Position numbers and translations under genes: made by a program | The notes under the pieces: model-generated | Databases searched by the model: none | What the model saw: the letters and a program-made list of their open reading frames with translations, nothing else | Told to the model about the DNA's origin: nothing | Source of the DNA: Anoplolepis gracilipes | Taxonomy: Eukaryota; Arthropoda; Insecta; Hymenoptera; Formicidae | Assembly: GCF_047496725.1 (NCBI RefSeq) | Contig: NC_132970.1 | Location: 10,313,501-10,377,500, forward strand | DNA length: 64,000 bases | Reading direction: 5' to 3' | Part shown: positions 37,702-51,135 of the stretch, one piece after another | How the letters are laid out: every line of letters starts with the position of its first letter | How positions within the stretch are numbered: the stretch's first letter is position 1

Positions 37702-40700
37702 TTGAAGGTTTTTATGGATTCATAATTCATTTTAATGAGATGTTTTATATCGATCTTTCACGTTACAAAGATATGTAAATATTTATAGACTGATAATTAC
37801 GTTGTTCAAGGCTAATCCGCGAGAAAATAACGTGAATTTAATTTATTTGAATGCCTGTATTTTTGATAGAGAATCGGAGTAATTGTCAAATCGATTATTT
37901 ATGGTTGAGCAGAATGTGATAATTTAAGCGAAGTGAGGATCCTTTAATTGCAATCTAAGTGCTTTGCATCTTCGCGGTGGAATAGACATTCTGCAATCGA
38001 TTGAAACGTTATATCGTGTTTCTCGTATCAGCGCGATGCTTTGTACACTGCAAGTCGCAGTAAACGTTTCTCGTACAGCTCATACAACTTCTCGATTCGC
38101 GCGATTGTATAAATGCCGACATGTTTCGCTTCTTCCCGCTGGTTGAACGCGTGATGTAGCCTGCAGGGATTCGCTTTCAAGATCCGGCCGACTCGCGGTT
38201 AACATCGACACGCATACGGATAATTTCTCGAATTTCTCGAAAGAGAAGTTTAGACTAGCGTGATTATCTACAATCATCGAGTTTGGACGATTACCTGCAT
38301 TACTTTCAGTTTACTGAATACTACTGTACGTTGTATATTCAGCGATTCAACGATCGCAAATCAGCTGTCATGATGTAATTACAGTTGCTACGATATCTCG
38401 ACCTCTTTACATTCGAAGATTTGTCGGACTTATGAGAAATGAAGACGCTAATAATACAAATATATGGGTCATTTACTTTTTTTTAATTGCGATTACAAAA
38501 TGATGGATGATAATTCTTCTTTCGTGATATTATAATATTGACATTATTTCCGACCGATAAAAAAATAATTGTTTCGAAAAATTAATGTAGTCATTAATTT
38601 TCATTGCGGAAACCTTTATTGAACCTCGTGTATCATTATCCTTACGGTCTATTCGCCGTTAACTTTCGATCGAGAGAACGACGACGATGAAGAGCGGGAG
38701 TACCGCGGGAGTACCCAGGTTGGACATTTAAATGCAAATGCACTTTTTACTTATATTTATATGCAAATGAGCTTTTCCTGCGATGAGAGAGAAAGACCCG
38801 GGACGCGCCAGCGTTGCCGATGAACAACGTGACGTGCTGGAGAGTCGTCCTCTCCTACGTACTCTGTACGTCAGGAAAAAGCAGTCGGCACGCGATATTG
38901 GAAGACAATTAATTAATGCATTGTTCGCGATAAAGCAAAATTCGTCTCGCGCAATTAAATAAATTGCAAATTGGTTTCCAGAAATTTTAGTGATCATTAT
39001 ATATACAATATATGTATGCATATGAGACTGTCGCATTTGTAAAGATTATTTAGATGATCAGATATCCCGCGATATTAAGTTAATTTTTTAATTAAATTAA
39101 AATTTATTGATGCGTATAAATTTAATGTAGAAAATAACTGGAACATTTGACAGGGACTATTTTAAATATGAATAGCGCGATGCATGCATGTGACGCTTTA
39201 TCGAAACGCGATATTCTCCTTTGTAGATTTGTCCCATCGTTTAGATCCTCGGAAAGCTTAAAGGAAAAGTGACTGCATAGGCTTTTGAACGACTATTGCC
39301 CTATTATAGATGAATTCACGAGGGCGGCAAGTAGTAACGGGGTGAATTCTTCATACGTCGGGGGAACAATATGCTCTCGAGTTACGGAGAATTTTTCTCC
39401 AGGCACATATTGCGACGACCCTTATCGTTTCACGTTAGGGGAATTCCATTTGGCGACATCGTGCTTTTTTCTTCCTTGCGCTATGATATGTTCGAGCTAG
39501 CCGATCAAAACTCATACATACAATGGTCGGTTCTTATATCTTACATTCTCTGCGCTATCATTGTCATTTATGAAAAAAAAATATGGGAATTGGACTCTCT
39601 ACTATGTTCCAAGGATGTAATTTTCATTTGTTTTGACACTAATGGAAATCTTCGAATTGATCGGTTCGATATTAAAATCTAAAAAACATGTCGCACATGT
39701 TTAAACTACTTATTCAAATGAATTAGAAATGATAATTGAAAATTAAACTGATATTGTATATTATTCTAATGCATATTGAGTGGATAATTTAGTTAATTAA
39801 AGAAAACAGGAATAACATGATATTTTTGAATTAAACATATTAAATTTTGCATCAAGTAGTTTTTTGTTGCGTGAGATCAATATCAGAATTAAATAATTTT
39901 TTAAATTATGATTAGAATAAATTAATATGTCCTTTTATGTGCAATTATAAAACAATATAAAAAAATCTATAATTTATTTAAGATGCTTATATATAATTTA
40001 ATTTTTGTCATTTTATTTCAAACTAAGTATATATTAACTAACTTTGCGAAAATCTAAAAATTAAATTTTTTATTACGTGACAAGTATTAAATGTAATGTC
40101 TTTTTATTCATATTTTCGTTATCTCGTTCAATCTGTTTTCCACTGACAGTATACGTAATTTTCTACAATGAATTGCATATTAATGAGATGCACCTATATT
40201 ATAACGCCTGTTATTTATTATCGCGCGTCACGACATCGAGCGTGTTAATTGAATATTTGGTAAATGGATGTTGCCCCGGCTTTTTAATGATACGTATCGA
40301 AATTGCATTTGGGATATTACGATGACATCACGGTTTTCACTAAATCTGATAATCTCTCTACAAGGGATTTTTTCAATTTGAGTGAGAAAAATTCTAAGTA
40401 TTATAAATAACTGTCAATGCGTGGGTTGACGCGAGAGTCAAACATCTTTGTTTTTATTCTTGCTAAAGGATCTTATCAGCTGCTTTACCGCCGAGAGAAT
40501 CCTTCGCCAAAGGATCTTCGCTGAGGAGTGGATCTCTGCAATCCAAAAGTTGTCAAGCGCACATCGCAGTTCCTTAATGGAATTTGAATGTCGTTAGCAG
40601 GAGTAACCGGGCGTGAGGAAGGGACGTTATCTCCATTACTGGCGATGTCGTAGAATCTCACCCTACGAGTTTATTGGAGCACGAAAATGCGCCAGTTTTG

Positions 40701-41515
40701 TCGTCGATCGTGTTGTCCTTTGATAGTTTGGGATCGTCGCACGCTTGTTTGTGAGCTTACAAAGACACGGTGTTGTAATTAACATGTCCATTATGCTTCT
40801 ACATTCTACTACCTACGTCGTCATTTTCGAACGCGTAGGAGGATGTAAGACAATTTTTACATCTCTGTTGCTTAGGAGGGAAATTTCGAATGATTTCTTC
40901 GTAATCGTGCAAACTTTTTGCTCTAATTTAAAGTATCCGGTGTTACTATAATTCACAGCGATCTTATAACGACCGTATAAGACTCACAATAGTACTTGAG
41001 TAGAATTGCACTATGCGCGGAGAATGCAAGGAAGAATATAAATGGAGAGAATGGAAAAGGCTTCCTGACCGTGAGTAATTTACACGACGGTTTACGATTA
41101 ACTAATTTTCTATCTCTTTTATGCTTTCAATTGTGCATTGCGCTAACTGCAGCGGAATAATGGAGCACCATGTGCATGAGCATAAGAAATAAACATAGCG
41201 AGATCAAAGAAAAGGAAGAGAATCGTTTTTTAAATTGTATTTTAAAAATTGTTGTTATTCATCGTCTTTTTTAAACGATAAGAAATTTCAACATTAATTG
41301 CGTACGCATAATTTAGTATGATTATCCTTCGTTCTGCCATTTAAAAATCACGTTATTATAAAATTAATAATAGGACATCGTGTATGCATTATGACAAACG
41401 AATATAGCAGGGCGATAAAAGGAAATGAACATCGTGATGAAGCGAAGCAAAAGAAGGTGCAGCCATTTGTCGATGGAATGTTTGAAAATCATCGTTTAAG
41501 ATCCCAAATAAGAAA

Positions 41516-44453
41516 ATGACAGAGAATGAAGAAACTAAAATGGACATTTTTCGAAGGAGGAGTCGCCAATATGCCGCTGCTGCTGCAGGTTTTCTTTTTT
41601 AGCCGATTTCACGGGAGCCGCGCGATAAATTCTTCGGGATAACCTTCGAAATATTTACTCGCGCGATATTATATACGTGAGCAATGTTGCGACACAGACG
41701 ATGCACCAAGCATGACGTTAAGAGTCAAAGGGTTAATAACTGCGATTACTCTTAATCGCGTCGTCGCGATGACAATGACGTCGACGGGCAGCTGAAAAAA
41801 ACACGATAGATGGTTGAATATATATCCAAAATGTCGCCGTCACATAATAAACATTCAGCGAGAAAAAGAAATACAGATAAGAGAGGAAACGCGTGTTAAA
41901 TATAACGCGACAGACTCATCGTTGTTTCGATGAACAAATTGTCATGTTACTCGATATTTGCTCAATCAACAAATTCTTTTCTTCGCGCAGCTTGCATGGG
42001 TGGATTTTCGTTAGGATGCGGTCTCGGTTGGAGCGCCCCAAGCGTCGAGATACTGAAGACCGACAGTTACTACATGGACGATTTCTCGACCGACGTGATC
42101 GCTTCGGTGTTTCCGGTAGGCGCGGCCCTCGGCACGCTCCTCGTGCCCCTGCTGATCGACAGGATCGGCCGGAAGTGGTCGATGATGGTCTTGATTCCGC
42201 CTTTCATCGGTGGCTGGATCTTGCTTATTTGCGCGGGTTCCTTGGTGCTGCTCTTCGTTGTGGGTAGACTCCTGACTGGCGCCTGCGGCGGCATGTTCTG
42301 CGTCCTGGTGCCCATGTATTCCGCAGAGATCTCCGAGAAACAGATCAGAGGTACATTATATCTGGCGATTAATTAATCTCCAAACTCTTATAAGTAAGTG
42401 ACGCTTTTATTTATGACTTTAGTCTGGAAAAGAACCAACATGATTATATAAATGTATTATATCATTTTTATTAATTTCGAAATTCCCTGATATAAGCACA
42501 TTTTTTTTGAAATATGTTATTTACATAAAAAGAATAGATATTTTTGCACATTTATATAAATACATATTTTTGCGTGAGATAAAAGGAATCTCGAGTACAG
42601 ATAATTTAACAGTAATAATGATGTGTGCTGTAACATAATAATCGGGATATAATCGTGGATATAATCAGGGTAGAAAATAAGACAGCTTAGAGAGCGAGGT
42701 TATTAGTGGCTATCGTCGTTTATCACACGAGCTCATTCTCCTCGCTAATGTCGAGGCGCGCGAAGAGAGGCAAGAAGTAGCAGCTTCATTATGCGATTCT
42801 TCCTTTCTCGTAACAGGGACGACGGGTGTCTTCTTCCAGTTGTTGCTCGTGCTTGGTATACTGTATGCGTACTGCACTGGTTTCACACGAAACGTCGTCG
42901 CGATATCCAGCCTCTGTTGCATCGCGCCGATCGTGTTTGGCATAACGATGTTCTTTATGCCGGAAAGCCCGTTGTTCTACTTGACCAAAAATAAGGAAGA
43001 ACAAGCGCGAAAGTCCATGCGATTCTTTCGCGGCGAAGATTTCGATATCGAACCAGAGATGATGGTGTTTAAGGTTAGTTGCACATTGCGAAGCGTCATA
43101 TAAAAAAAGCTACGTCGGTTACAATCTAAATTGTTTAATTTAACTAGCAAATGAATTTTTGTTTCTATTCATGATTATTTTGCAACTTATATTAATTCGT
43201 ATAAAATATATTAATTGTTAATTTTTAATTTGTAAGAATATCTCTTACTCATTTTTTAACGCGTAATAGTGGGGTACTAATTGATGTTTTCGAGATGTAA
43301 ATAGGAACAAGTGGAAAGGAGCAAGCGCCAAAGATTAAGTTTTGCGGCTTTCACAAGCACGCCTGTGATGAAGACATTGGCCGTGGCCTACGGTTTGATG
43401 TTTGCCCAGCAATTCAGCGGCATTAACGCCATGATATTCTACGGTTTGACGATCCTCGAGTCGACGGGCGTTGGCATGGATGCGCTGGTCGAACTTGTCA
43501 TTTTTGGCATCGTCCAGGTGATAGCTTGTGTGGCGGCGGCGCTCTTGATTGACCAGGTTAATTTGAACAGATTACTATGATATCGAATCGTGTGCCACAG
43601 ATTACGCGATCTATAATTTATCTATTAGCCGGCTGGCATTACGGCTACGATCGAAACGTTCGTAGCTGGGACGTAAATTACTCATGGTGATTTCCGAGGC
43701 GGTAATGTGTATTTGCCTAGCGGCCCTGGCGGGTTTCTTTATCGTGAAGGACTATTATCCGGACCGAGTAGATCAAATGGATTGGCTGCCCCTCACGTCC
43801 GTGTGCGTCTACATACTTGCCTTCTGCTTCGGAGCTGGTTAGTGATAATGATATGTGACGAGTGGACTGGCTCAGACTGGTTTCTACAAATGGAGTTACT
43901 AGAAAATCGTGAAAATGCACATATTACATCTTGTATTTTTTAGAGAAATACTGAAGGCTATTACACATATTTTTCGCGCGTACATTTCTTGAAATTAATT
44001 TCCTTTTTTTCTCCGTGAAAAAAAGAGAAAATCTTTAATAGATTTGTTTTCCCTCGTTTATAAGCGAAATTGCTTTCTTACGGTTTTAAATAGCAATCGC
44101 ATTAAATGTGGGAGTGTTAACGAGAAAACTTTACCGAGTCGATTTAATTTATGCTAGGTCCAATTCCCTGGGCTTACATGGGCGAGATTTTCCCTACGCG
44201 TTTGAAGGGCGCAGCGTCATCCAGCGCAGCTTTCTTCAATTGGATGCTGGCCTTTATAGTAACGATATCTTTTCCAAGCGCAGTTGACTCGCTTGGCAGT
44301 GCCGCAGTGCTTTTTTTCTTCGCCCTAATATGTTTGCTGAGCGTTTTCTTCGTGATCTTCTGCATGGTCGAGACCAAAGGCAAAACTTTTACGGAAATTC
44401 AACAAGAATATGGAACGCTTTTGCCCGACCTTAATGATGGGCCTATAGAGTAA
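41516..44453 (+). CDS. Tret1-like: Tret1-like facilitated sugar (trehalose/glucose) transporter, 6 coding exons, 469 aa
   Basis: Plasma-membrane MFS sugar porter, probably carrying trehalose or glucose by facilitated diffusion. Exons are 41516-41588, 41991-42350, 42817-43073, 43305-43556, 43666-43837 and 44158-44453. All introns are GT-AG, all phases agree, and the total is 1410 nt, or 469 codons plus TAA. Visible family motifs: RQ before helix 1 (residues 17-18), DRIGRK in loop 2-3 (81-86), GRLLTG with YSAEIS and IRG around helix 4 (116-145), PESP (193-196), QQFSGINA in helix 7 (265-272), GPIPW with EIFP (372-384), and ETKGKT (443-448). Twelve hydrophobic segments fit the fold. The start ATG at 41516 follows an in-frame TGA at 41483 and has an AAA before it. 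Exon 1 gives MTENEETKMDIFRRRSRQY plus an alanine run; its donor (GTTTTC) is weak, so this exon is the least certain part. Oddities: loop 8-9 reads DQLGRK where DR is usual, and VETKGK replaces PETKGK. Substrate is inferred from the family; glucose or another hexose is possible. Confidence 0.92.
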
Positions 44454-44667
44454 AGAATTTCTCCGAAATGAAGTAATACGAAAAGCAATAATTTTTCTTT
44501 CACGAAACAGAAGATTTTTTTACATTAAAAAAGAATAAGAATGAAATGACTGGCGAAATTGATTATGTTTAGTTCGTTACACAATTTGATTGCACATTTG
44601 CATTTATTCTATTAATTATTATTAATGCCAAAATTATCTTTAATGTTATGAAAATTATAGATTTCAG

Positions 44668-44673
44668 AATAAA
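44668..44673 (+). terminator. Poly(A) signal AATAAA of the sugar transporter gene
   Basis: Canonical AATAAA about 215 nt after the transporter stop codon, followed within about 30 nt by a GTGTCTTGC stretch rich in G and T. It is the first canonical signal downstream and would give a short 3' UTR. Confidence 0.6.
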
Positions 44674-45543
44674 GATGTGATAAATATAAACAAGCAGTGT
44701 CTTGCATTTTTATGTATTACTTCACACTAATAATATTTATTATAGATTGCAAAATATTATATATATCCATAGAAATACGTTTTAATGACGCTTTAAAATT
44801 ACTTATAAATATAAATATGTTTTCTATTTACATTTATATTTGAAAGAAACATCAAAGTTTTATTAAAAAGGTTTATTAAGAATTATGTGTAATTACACAA
44901 TCGACATGTAATTTCATCGAACGGTAATTTGGCCAAGCCGTTTTTTGCTTAAATAACTCTGTCGAGAACGTGGGTGTATAATGTCGACTAAAATATAATT
45001 CTCAGATAAAAGTAAATTCCTGACGGGAAGTGGGACGCGCGATAAAAGCGTCGAACGAGACCGCCAATGCACGCGCGGAGGATGTGTCGGCTAAACTTGA
45101 ACCGCGATATTATATATGCAGCGCTACGTGCAACGATACGCATCGTGAGCAGTCATTGCACGCGTATGGCCTTGGCCGAATCGTCTGGAATTTCGTAACA
45201 ATGGTCGCGCCGCTTCTCTGTTATTTTATTTAATTGAAAAATCCAATTTTTTATTTTATGTCATTCGCGGATTATTGTTTGTCCCGATATATTTACATGG
45301 GAAATTAATATAAAAGCAGACAATATTGAATGATAATCAAATCGGATATTATATAATTATTTTAACGAAATTACCGTCGACTTTACAAAATGATGTTTAC
45401 TTGCCGTTAAAACGAGCATGAGATTTAGAGAGTCATCAATCTTTCACAATACGTTAAAAATAAAAGCATTTGAACATTATTGTTTTTTTTATACGTAATA
45501 TAATTATATTTTGAAGATTGATTGTAATTACGATTTTTTTCGC

Positions 45544-45575
<32 letters not shown>

Positions 45576-48500
45576 CCTCTTTAAACGTGCGAGGCTCCCT
45601 CCGACGTCAACGATGATGATGACGACTCCGGCGTGCCCATTTGTCATGCAGCTGCCATCGTTCGGTAGACGATAGCTCGCTTTCATCGATTATGCATTCG
45701 AATTTATATTTATGAAGCGTCGTGCCAGAGCGTCGTGCGCAGAGTGTCGCCGCACTAATAATGAATGCTGCCATACAAACCTCTTGAGTGTCGGGCGCAG
45801 CAACTCCGTGTTACATTCCTGTTGGCAAGCATCCGGGGGGATCGTTTACTCGAAATTTTCTGTATTATGCGGTTGCACGTTTCGTAGATTTTTCGTGGAC
45901 GACAGAATGGATCCCCACCCTCTGATCGGAATATCTAAATTCACGCAAAGTGCGCAGTTTTTATCGCATTATTTCTTCCATCTTATGTCTAGTCTCGCGC
46001 GTCTTCTGCTTTATAATGATTTCGGAGATTTAGCAGGGCTAACCCTCGTAATCAAGATTAACGCAAATGCTAGTTACTATCTTTTACATCTCAATAGGGA
46101 ATTAAAGTGATCTTGTAGTGTTTATCCCTAAACGGGATAATCCTTGCTATGAGATTATAAACGCGATTTCTCAAGATTCCCGCGACACTCCCGATGAGAC
46201 GACGCCTCGTCTGCTATCAGTTTGATCAATGTACAATGTTTTCGTGGCGTATATTCGTGTTTTCGCACGGGGAAGGTGACGAAGGCGAGCATCGAGCCCC
46301 AACATATGCGGCATCGTGTGCGGGACGCGGTTCGGTCGTTTCGTCACCGATTAAATTTCGCCCATAAAACCGAAACTGTGCATGGTGTATATGTGTGCGT
46401 TTGTATGTGAGAAGGATGATAGGGCGCGGTAAAGAAAGGAGGACGGTAGGGTATGCGCGGGGCAGACGGGCAGACGCCAGACAAGTTTTTCGCGAGAGCA
46501 GGCGCGGTTCTTTATTCGTGAGAAGAAGTCGAACTCTTTCTTCTCGTGACATGCCTGCCGATAAACCCACGGGAGAAATAATCCCGAAGAAAATCACGAA
46601 TGTTAGTGCGATCGAGAACCGTGACGCTCGATCTTCGACACATTTCTCCGATCGATCTTTTAATTATCGAATGTATTGTTATATCATTGTGGTATCAAAT
46701 CGAGCTCTTTCCATTCGTTCTTCACACGCATTAAATTTATCGAGTACAATAGCTGCGGTTATCATTCTCGGCAAATTATCTGCGAGAAACGGAACGACGT
46801 AAAGGCAACGTAATTTAAGCACAAAAGTCAATGTCTCAGCTCGTTCTTGATATGTTTGGGAAGCATAGCGATTTTGGATAAGCATTGCGCCTTCATTTTT
46901 AATCGATAATATTCCTACCTGATATCTCTATCATCAAGTCAATGCAGTGTTGCATAATTTGTATGCTCTCGCAATATTTACATTTTCAAATGGCAAATAT
47001 ATTTAAATGGCATGTGGATAATATTATAGAATAAAATCATTTAATTGCTGTCTGGAAAGCGGATAAATATCAACGTAAGTACCTCGCTCACAGCGGGATC
47101 ACTCGTATCTCGGAGTAAATCCGTGTCGACAATTAAGGAATAAGTAAAATCGCGAATCCTCCACGTCGCGTTAAGTTTTCTTTCCGTGCCAAGAAGAAGA
47201 AAGCTATACGACGTCGTCGAGAGCGGCTTTAACAAGCAATAAGCGATATCGAGACATCGCAGTTTCCATCTGATCCCGGTGCTTGAACCCCGCGGCATTT
47301 TCCGCCGAGAAGTTGTCGTAGACGGAAAATAAATAAATAGAAAGCACCGCCGGCGCGTTTCACGTAGTGGCCCCGGCCGTCTCGTAGGAAATTGCCAGCA
47401 GCCGGAAACACATCGGCTACGTGTTCGTCACATACATCTTGTTCCTCGGGAACACGAAGGAGGATGACTACATTTCGTGGCCTACGGCGCTGATTAGGTT
47501 CCTCTCTTGCGCTGAGACAGACGCGTCGCGCTATGATTTTCTCGAATCAGACCAATATTCAGTCCGTCGTGTCTTTTCTTGCTTGATCGAAAGCAACTGC
47601 TCTTTCTCTTTTTCTCTCCCTCTTTGTCTCGCTCGCTTGTTACGTCTCCTATAAATATCATTAATGGAATGTAGCTTTTCATCGAGAAGCCAGTCGTTGC
47701 GTCGAACCGGCTCTTTTTCGGTTCTTGTTTATGAAAACACGTATTCGGCTCCGGAATAAACTGCCTCATGTAATCTTCTTTTTGATATTGCATACTACTA
47801 TACTAGCTTGTTATTTGTCGATTCATACTATTATTCTTTTGATATTTTTTTTAATCTGAAAAAAATCATTTAATTAAAATTTTTAAAAATACACAGAAAT
47901 AACACAGTTCAAAAAATTTTGTAATCTTTAGTCTTTTTACAAATTCTTGTAAGAATGAGAAATTTGCAAGAAAGAACTTTTATATCGAATATTTCTTATC
48001 GGATTATATACTCTATTTCATTATTGAAAGATTTTATGAAAGAAGAAAGAGGGAAAGCAAATTGAAAGACAACAAATTAAATTCCTCAATATTCTCGTTC
48101 TTTAATTCTCGTATAACCATTACGTCGATTCTCTTAATAAATTCGCGACTCGCGTTCGAGCTTAATATTCCAGTTTTGTAAATATTTTTCAGAGACACGA
48201 ACTAATGTATATACTCGTACATTCTCTTCATCTCTCTTCATTTCTCACTTTAATCCTCTCTCTCTCTCTGTCTCTCTCGTCGCATCACGACGAACACGCA
48301 ATCCGTACTTCAAGGCTCTCGTATGCTCTCGTGCCCCCGCACGCAGATGACTTGGCGGACGGTACACGCTCGCGCAAAACTCGCGTGAGCCCGCACTCTC
48401 ACATGCGTTCGCGCCCTCCTTCCACGTCGGAAAGATTGCACACTGCACCATCGCACCGTGAGGCCAACGGCCTCTCTCTCCGCGTGGTATCGCCGTGCCG

Positions 48501-48777
48501 ACTTGCCCGCTCGTTCGCTCGTAGCGACAGCTCGCGCGACCCGACGAGAAGCCGAAAAGAGAGTCGCGAGTCTCTCTTTTTCGTCGAGCCTTGAGCGGAG
48601 AGCTCGTACTGCGAGCGTGGATTAATATCAGTCGTCTCGTTACATATACGATTGCATTGAAGTGTTACGAATGACGTAAATCTAATGCTTCTAAAGGAAT
48701 AAGACCTTAGGTTTTTTTAACGATTGAATGCCGCGCGAGATTTTATCGACTTTGCAATAACTTGAATTGCATATTTT
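44674..48777. other. Intergenic downstream of the transporter, no gene recognised
   Basis: AT-rich to 45.6 kb, then CpG-rich blocks at 45.6-46.1, 46.2-46.85, 47.05-47.75 and 48.25-48.6 kb. Several open frames overlap on opposite strands, with no recognisable domains. Confidence 0.55.
45548..45575. repeat. Poly(T) tract, 28 T
   Basis: An uninterrupted T run at the border of an AT-rich and a CpG-rich segment. Confidence 0.95.
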
Positions 48778-48931
48778 CAAGGTGTATACTTTCTGAAAAA
48801 AACATGAAAAACCTGAAATTTTCAGGGAATTTTTTCGTTCTTTGAGAAATTTCATATAATTCTAGCAGGACTCGAGTAATTTTAAAAAAATTCTTTTCTT
48901 GATAATTTTGTTCTTATATTATAAATTGTAA

Positions 48932-48984
<53 letters not shown>

Positions 48985-49321
48985 GTTTATATAGTTAATG
49001 TTTTAACAAAATTCTGAATATGCAATGCATATTCTTTATTTTAATTTCTAGTGGTAAACAATGAAAATGTCATAAAATTTTTTATCTTAACGAAAGCTAT
49101 TCAATTTTTCAGTTTTTACATTTGTAAATCTAACACTTGAAACTTAAATGACGCTAAGTTTTTTTTTCGTCGTATGAGTGAAAAGCATCAGAAAATGTGT
49201 ATGATAAAAAATTTACTTTAGAAAATTGCACTAAAAAACCTTTAAAATATTCTCTATCTTTTGAACAAAAATACCTGAAAGATCAGGGAATTTTTTTTAC
49301 AAAATTTGATTAGACACCCTG
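48778..49321. mobile_element. Second, shorter copy of the CAGGGTGTCTA-type element
   Basis: Starts CAAGGTGTATAC and ends TAGACACCCTG. It shares the subterminal TTTTCAGGGAATTTTTT and the TTTACATTTGTAAATCTAACA segments with the 14.8-kb copy, in the same orientation. The central tandem array is absent and an AT microsatellite sits inside. No clear target duplication. Confidence 0.65.
48938..48982. repeat. (TA)n microsatellite within the 48.8-kb element
   Basis: About 22 TA units. Confidence 0.9.
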
Positions 49322-50159
49322 TATTATGTATAAAATATTACTACGAAAAAAATGTGTTTGGAATATATAATCGTTATTTCATTATCTAGTTGACTTTTCA
49401 CATTGACGTTACGTATAATTCTCCCTAATACAGCTGATTGCAGCTGAAACGTCAGTGAGATATGTCAATCATAGAGCGCTGTCAGTCAATATCATTTAAC
49501 AAGCAAAAGCATTTTACCAGAAACTCTGTTTTTTGTTTTCATCTAAATTTATATAAGTGCGATTTAAACGGAATATTTATTTATCGCGAATGAGAGCATT
49601 TCTGCAACGCTTGTAACCGTAATGAGCGCTCATATTGTTCGCGCACTTGTACGTATAATATTTCTGTGGAAACTTTGCTCGCGTTCATCGGCAATGTGGC
49701 CGATATCATCGCCCGTCCGGTATATCATCGGCTCCATAAATAAATTGACCGCAGAAATAAGCGCGTATCTCGCCGCTCGCGCTCGATATATTACGCGTGT
49801 GCTCTCGTGCGCGCACGTATGCGTTATCGCGTGCAGCTGCTATCGTGTTCCTCTATAACCGCGCGATCGGTCGCGAGAGAGAGGGCGATGTCAATGGAGC
49901 TCGCTGTTCGCCTTCTCCATTTTTTTATCGTCGAGCCGATAGAATAAAAAGAAGTCACTTTACGCGAATTCAATGGGCGTTGCATACACTATCACCTATG
50001 CATGTGCCTCGTATCTTTTTTGCATTTTTTTTTTCTTTTTTCCGATCGGACCCTCTTCTGCCTTCGGCTCGAGTTCGACGAATCGCAAAGATTTTTTGCA
50101 CTCGGAAAATATTGTAAAATGAGATGCTGCGATTGACTTGCTGTACACTTTAAATTGAG

Positions 50160-50165
<6 letters not shown>

Positions 50166-50202
<37 letters not shown>
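50166..50202. repeat. (GA)n microsatellite
   Basis: About 18 GA units. Confidence 0.95.
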
Positions 50203-50205
<3 letters not shown>

Positions 50206-51071
50206 GCGAAACCTTGAAAAAGAATTATAGAATCTCTACATGAAATCGATAATCGCGTTATTATGTATATCCTTCAGCCACCTACACGTTTCTTTATACG
50301 TATAATATATGCGTGAATATAAATATATTCGTATCCTCTCGTCATATTCGTAATTGCGTGCAAACTGTGTCTTGCTTGATACTATGACGAAGCTATATTT
50401 ATCATTCACATATGCGAGTAATAGCACTTGATGTCGCGATAAAATGCATAATACGAATTGTATTCAGCGTCGTGAATAACTGTAAATCGAAGTAAAGTTT
50501 CTTAAGGAGAGAGCATGAATGAAGGGAAGGAAGAGCGTCATCAAATTTGCATCTTCAAAATCTTTTTCTCTTTGAAAGCTACAAGTGTTATACTCTCGAC
50601 GTGCATGTCATTGCTTCGTCGTCAATGGAGGTCTTTGTTTTCCTGGGGATTCTTCATTTTTTTTCACATTCTTTTCCCCACTTTGGATATTGTGAGTAGT
50701 AATATCCTGTTAAAAGCCGTTTCGTTAAAAAATAAAATTTATTCAGATTATATCGCGACTCTCGTCATATTAAATGTAGAATTCATGAGGCGTATATTTT
50801 TTCATACTACGATGCAGCTCATCTCATTTATCTCGTATTTCTTATAAAAAATATACATTTGATCAATTGGTGCAACAGCTTGTTGGATTCAAGTAACGCA
50901 ATTTATGTTAGCAGTGACAAATATATCTAGAATGATTAATATTAATCAAACGACGACAGTGAAATGCGTGCATACTCGCTTTGCATCGTGCACGATCACG
51001 ATGATGGATTTTAATATTTCAACGAGGGTGCTTACTGCGCCATTTATCAAGGCAATCAACCTAGTGGAATC

Positions 51072-51076
<5 letters not shown>

Positions 51077-51133
<57 letters not shown>
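51077..51133. repeat. (TA)n microsatellite
   Basis: About 28 TA units. Confidence 0.95.

Positions 51134-51135
<2 letters not shown>

Larger units (their letters stand above)
36759..41515. other. Intergenic upstream of the transporter
   Basis: Holds the 37.4-kb MITE and the G13 tract; otherwise AT-rich. A possible donor CC|GTGAGTAAT at about 41070 could end a 5' UTR exon of the transporter, but no matching acceptor was clear. Confidence 0.5.

Noticed and set aside
42070..42315. Antisense open frame across transporter exon 2
   Set aside because: Shadow of the real exon on the other strand.
41930..42376. Transporter start at ATG 41930 reading straight into exon 2
   Set aside because: The residues before 41991 do not resemble the family and lie in intron 1; the splice from 41588 gives the expected N-terminus.
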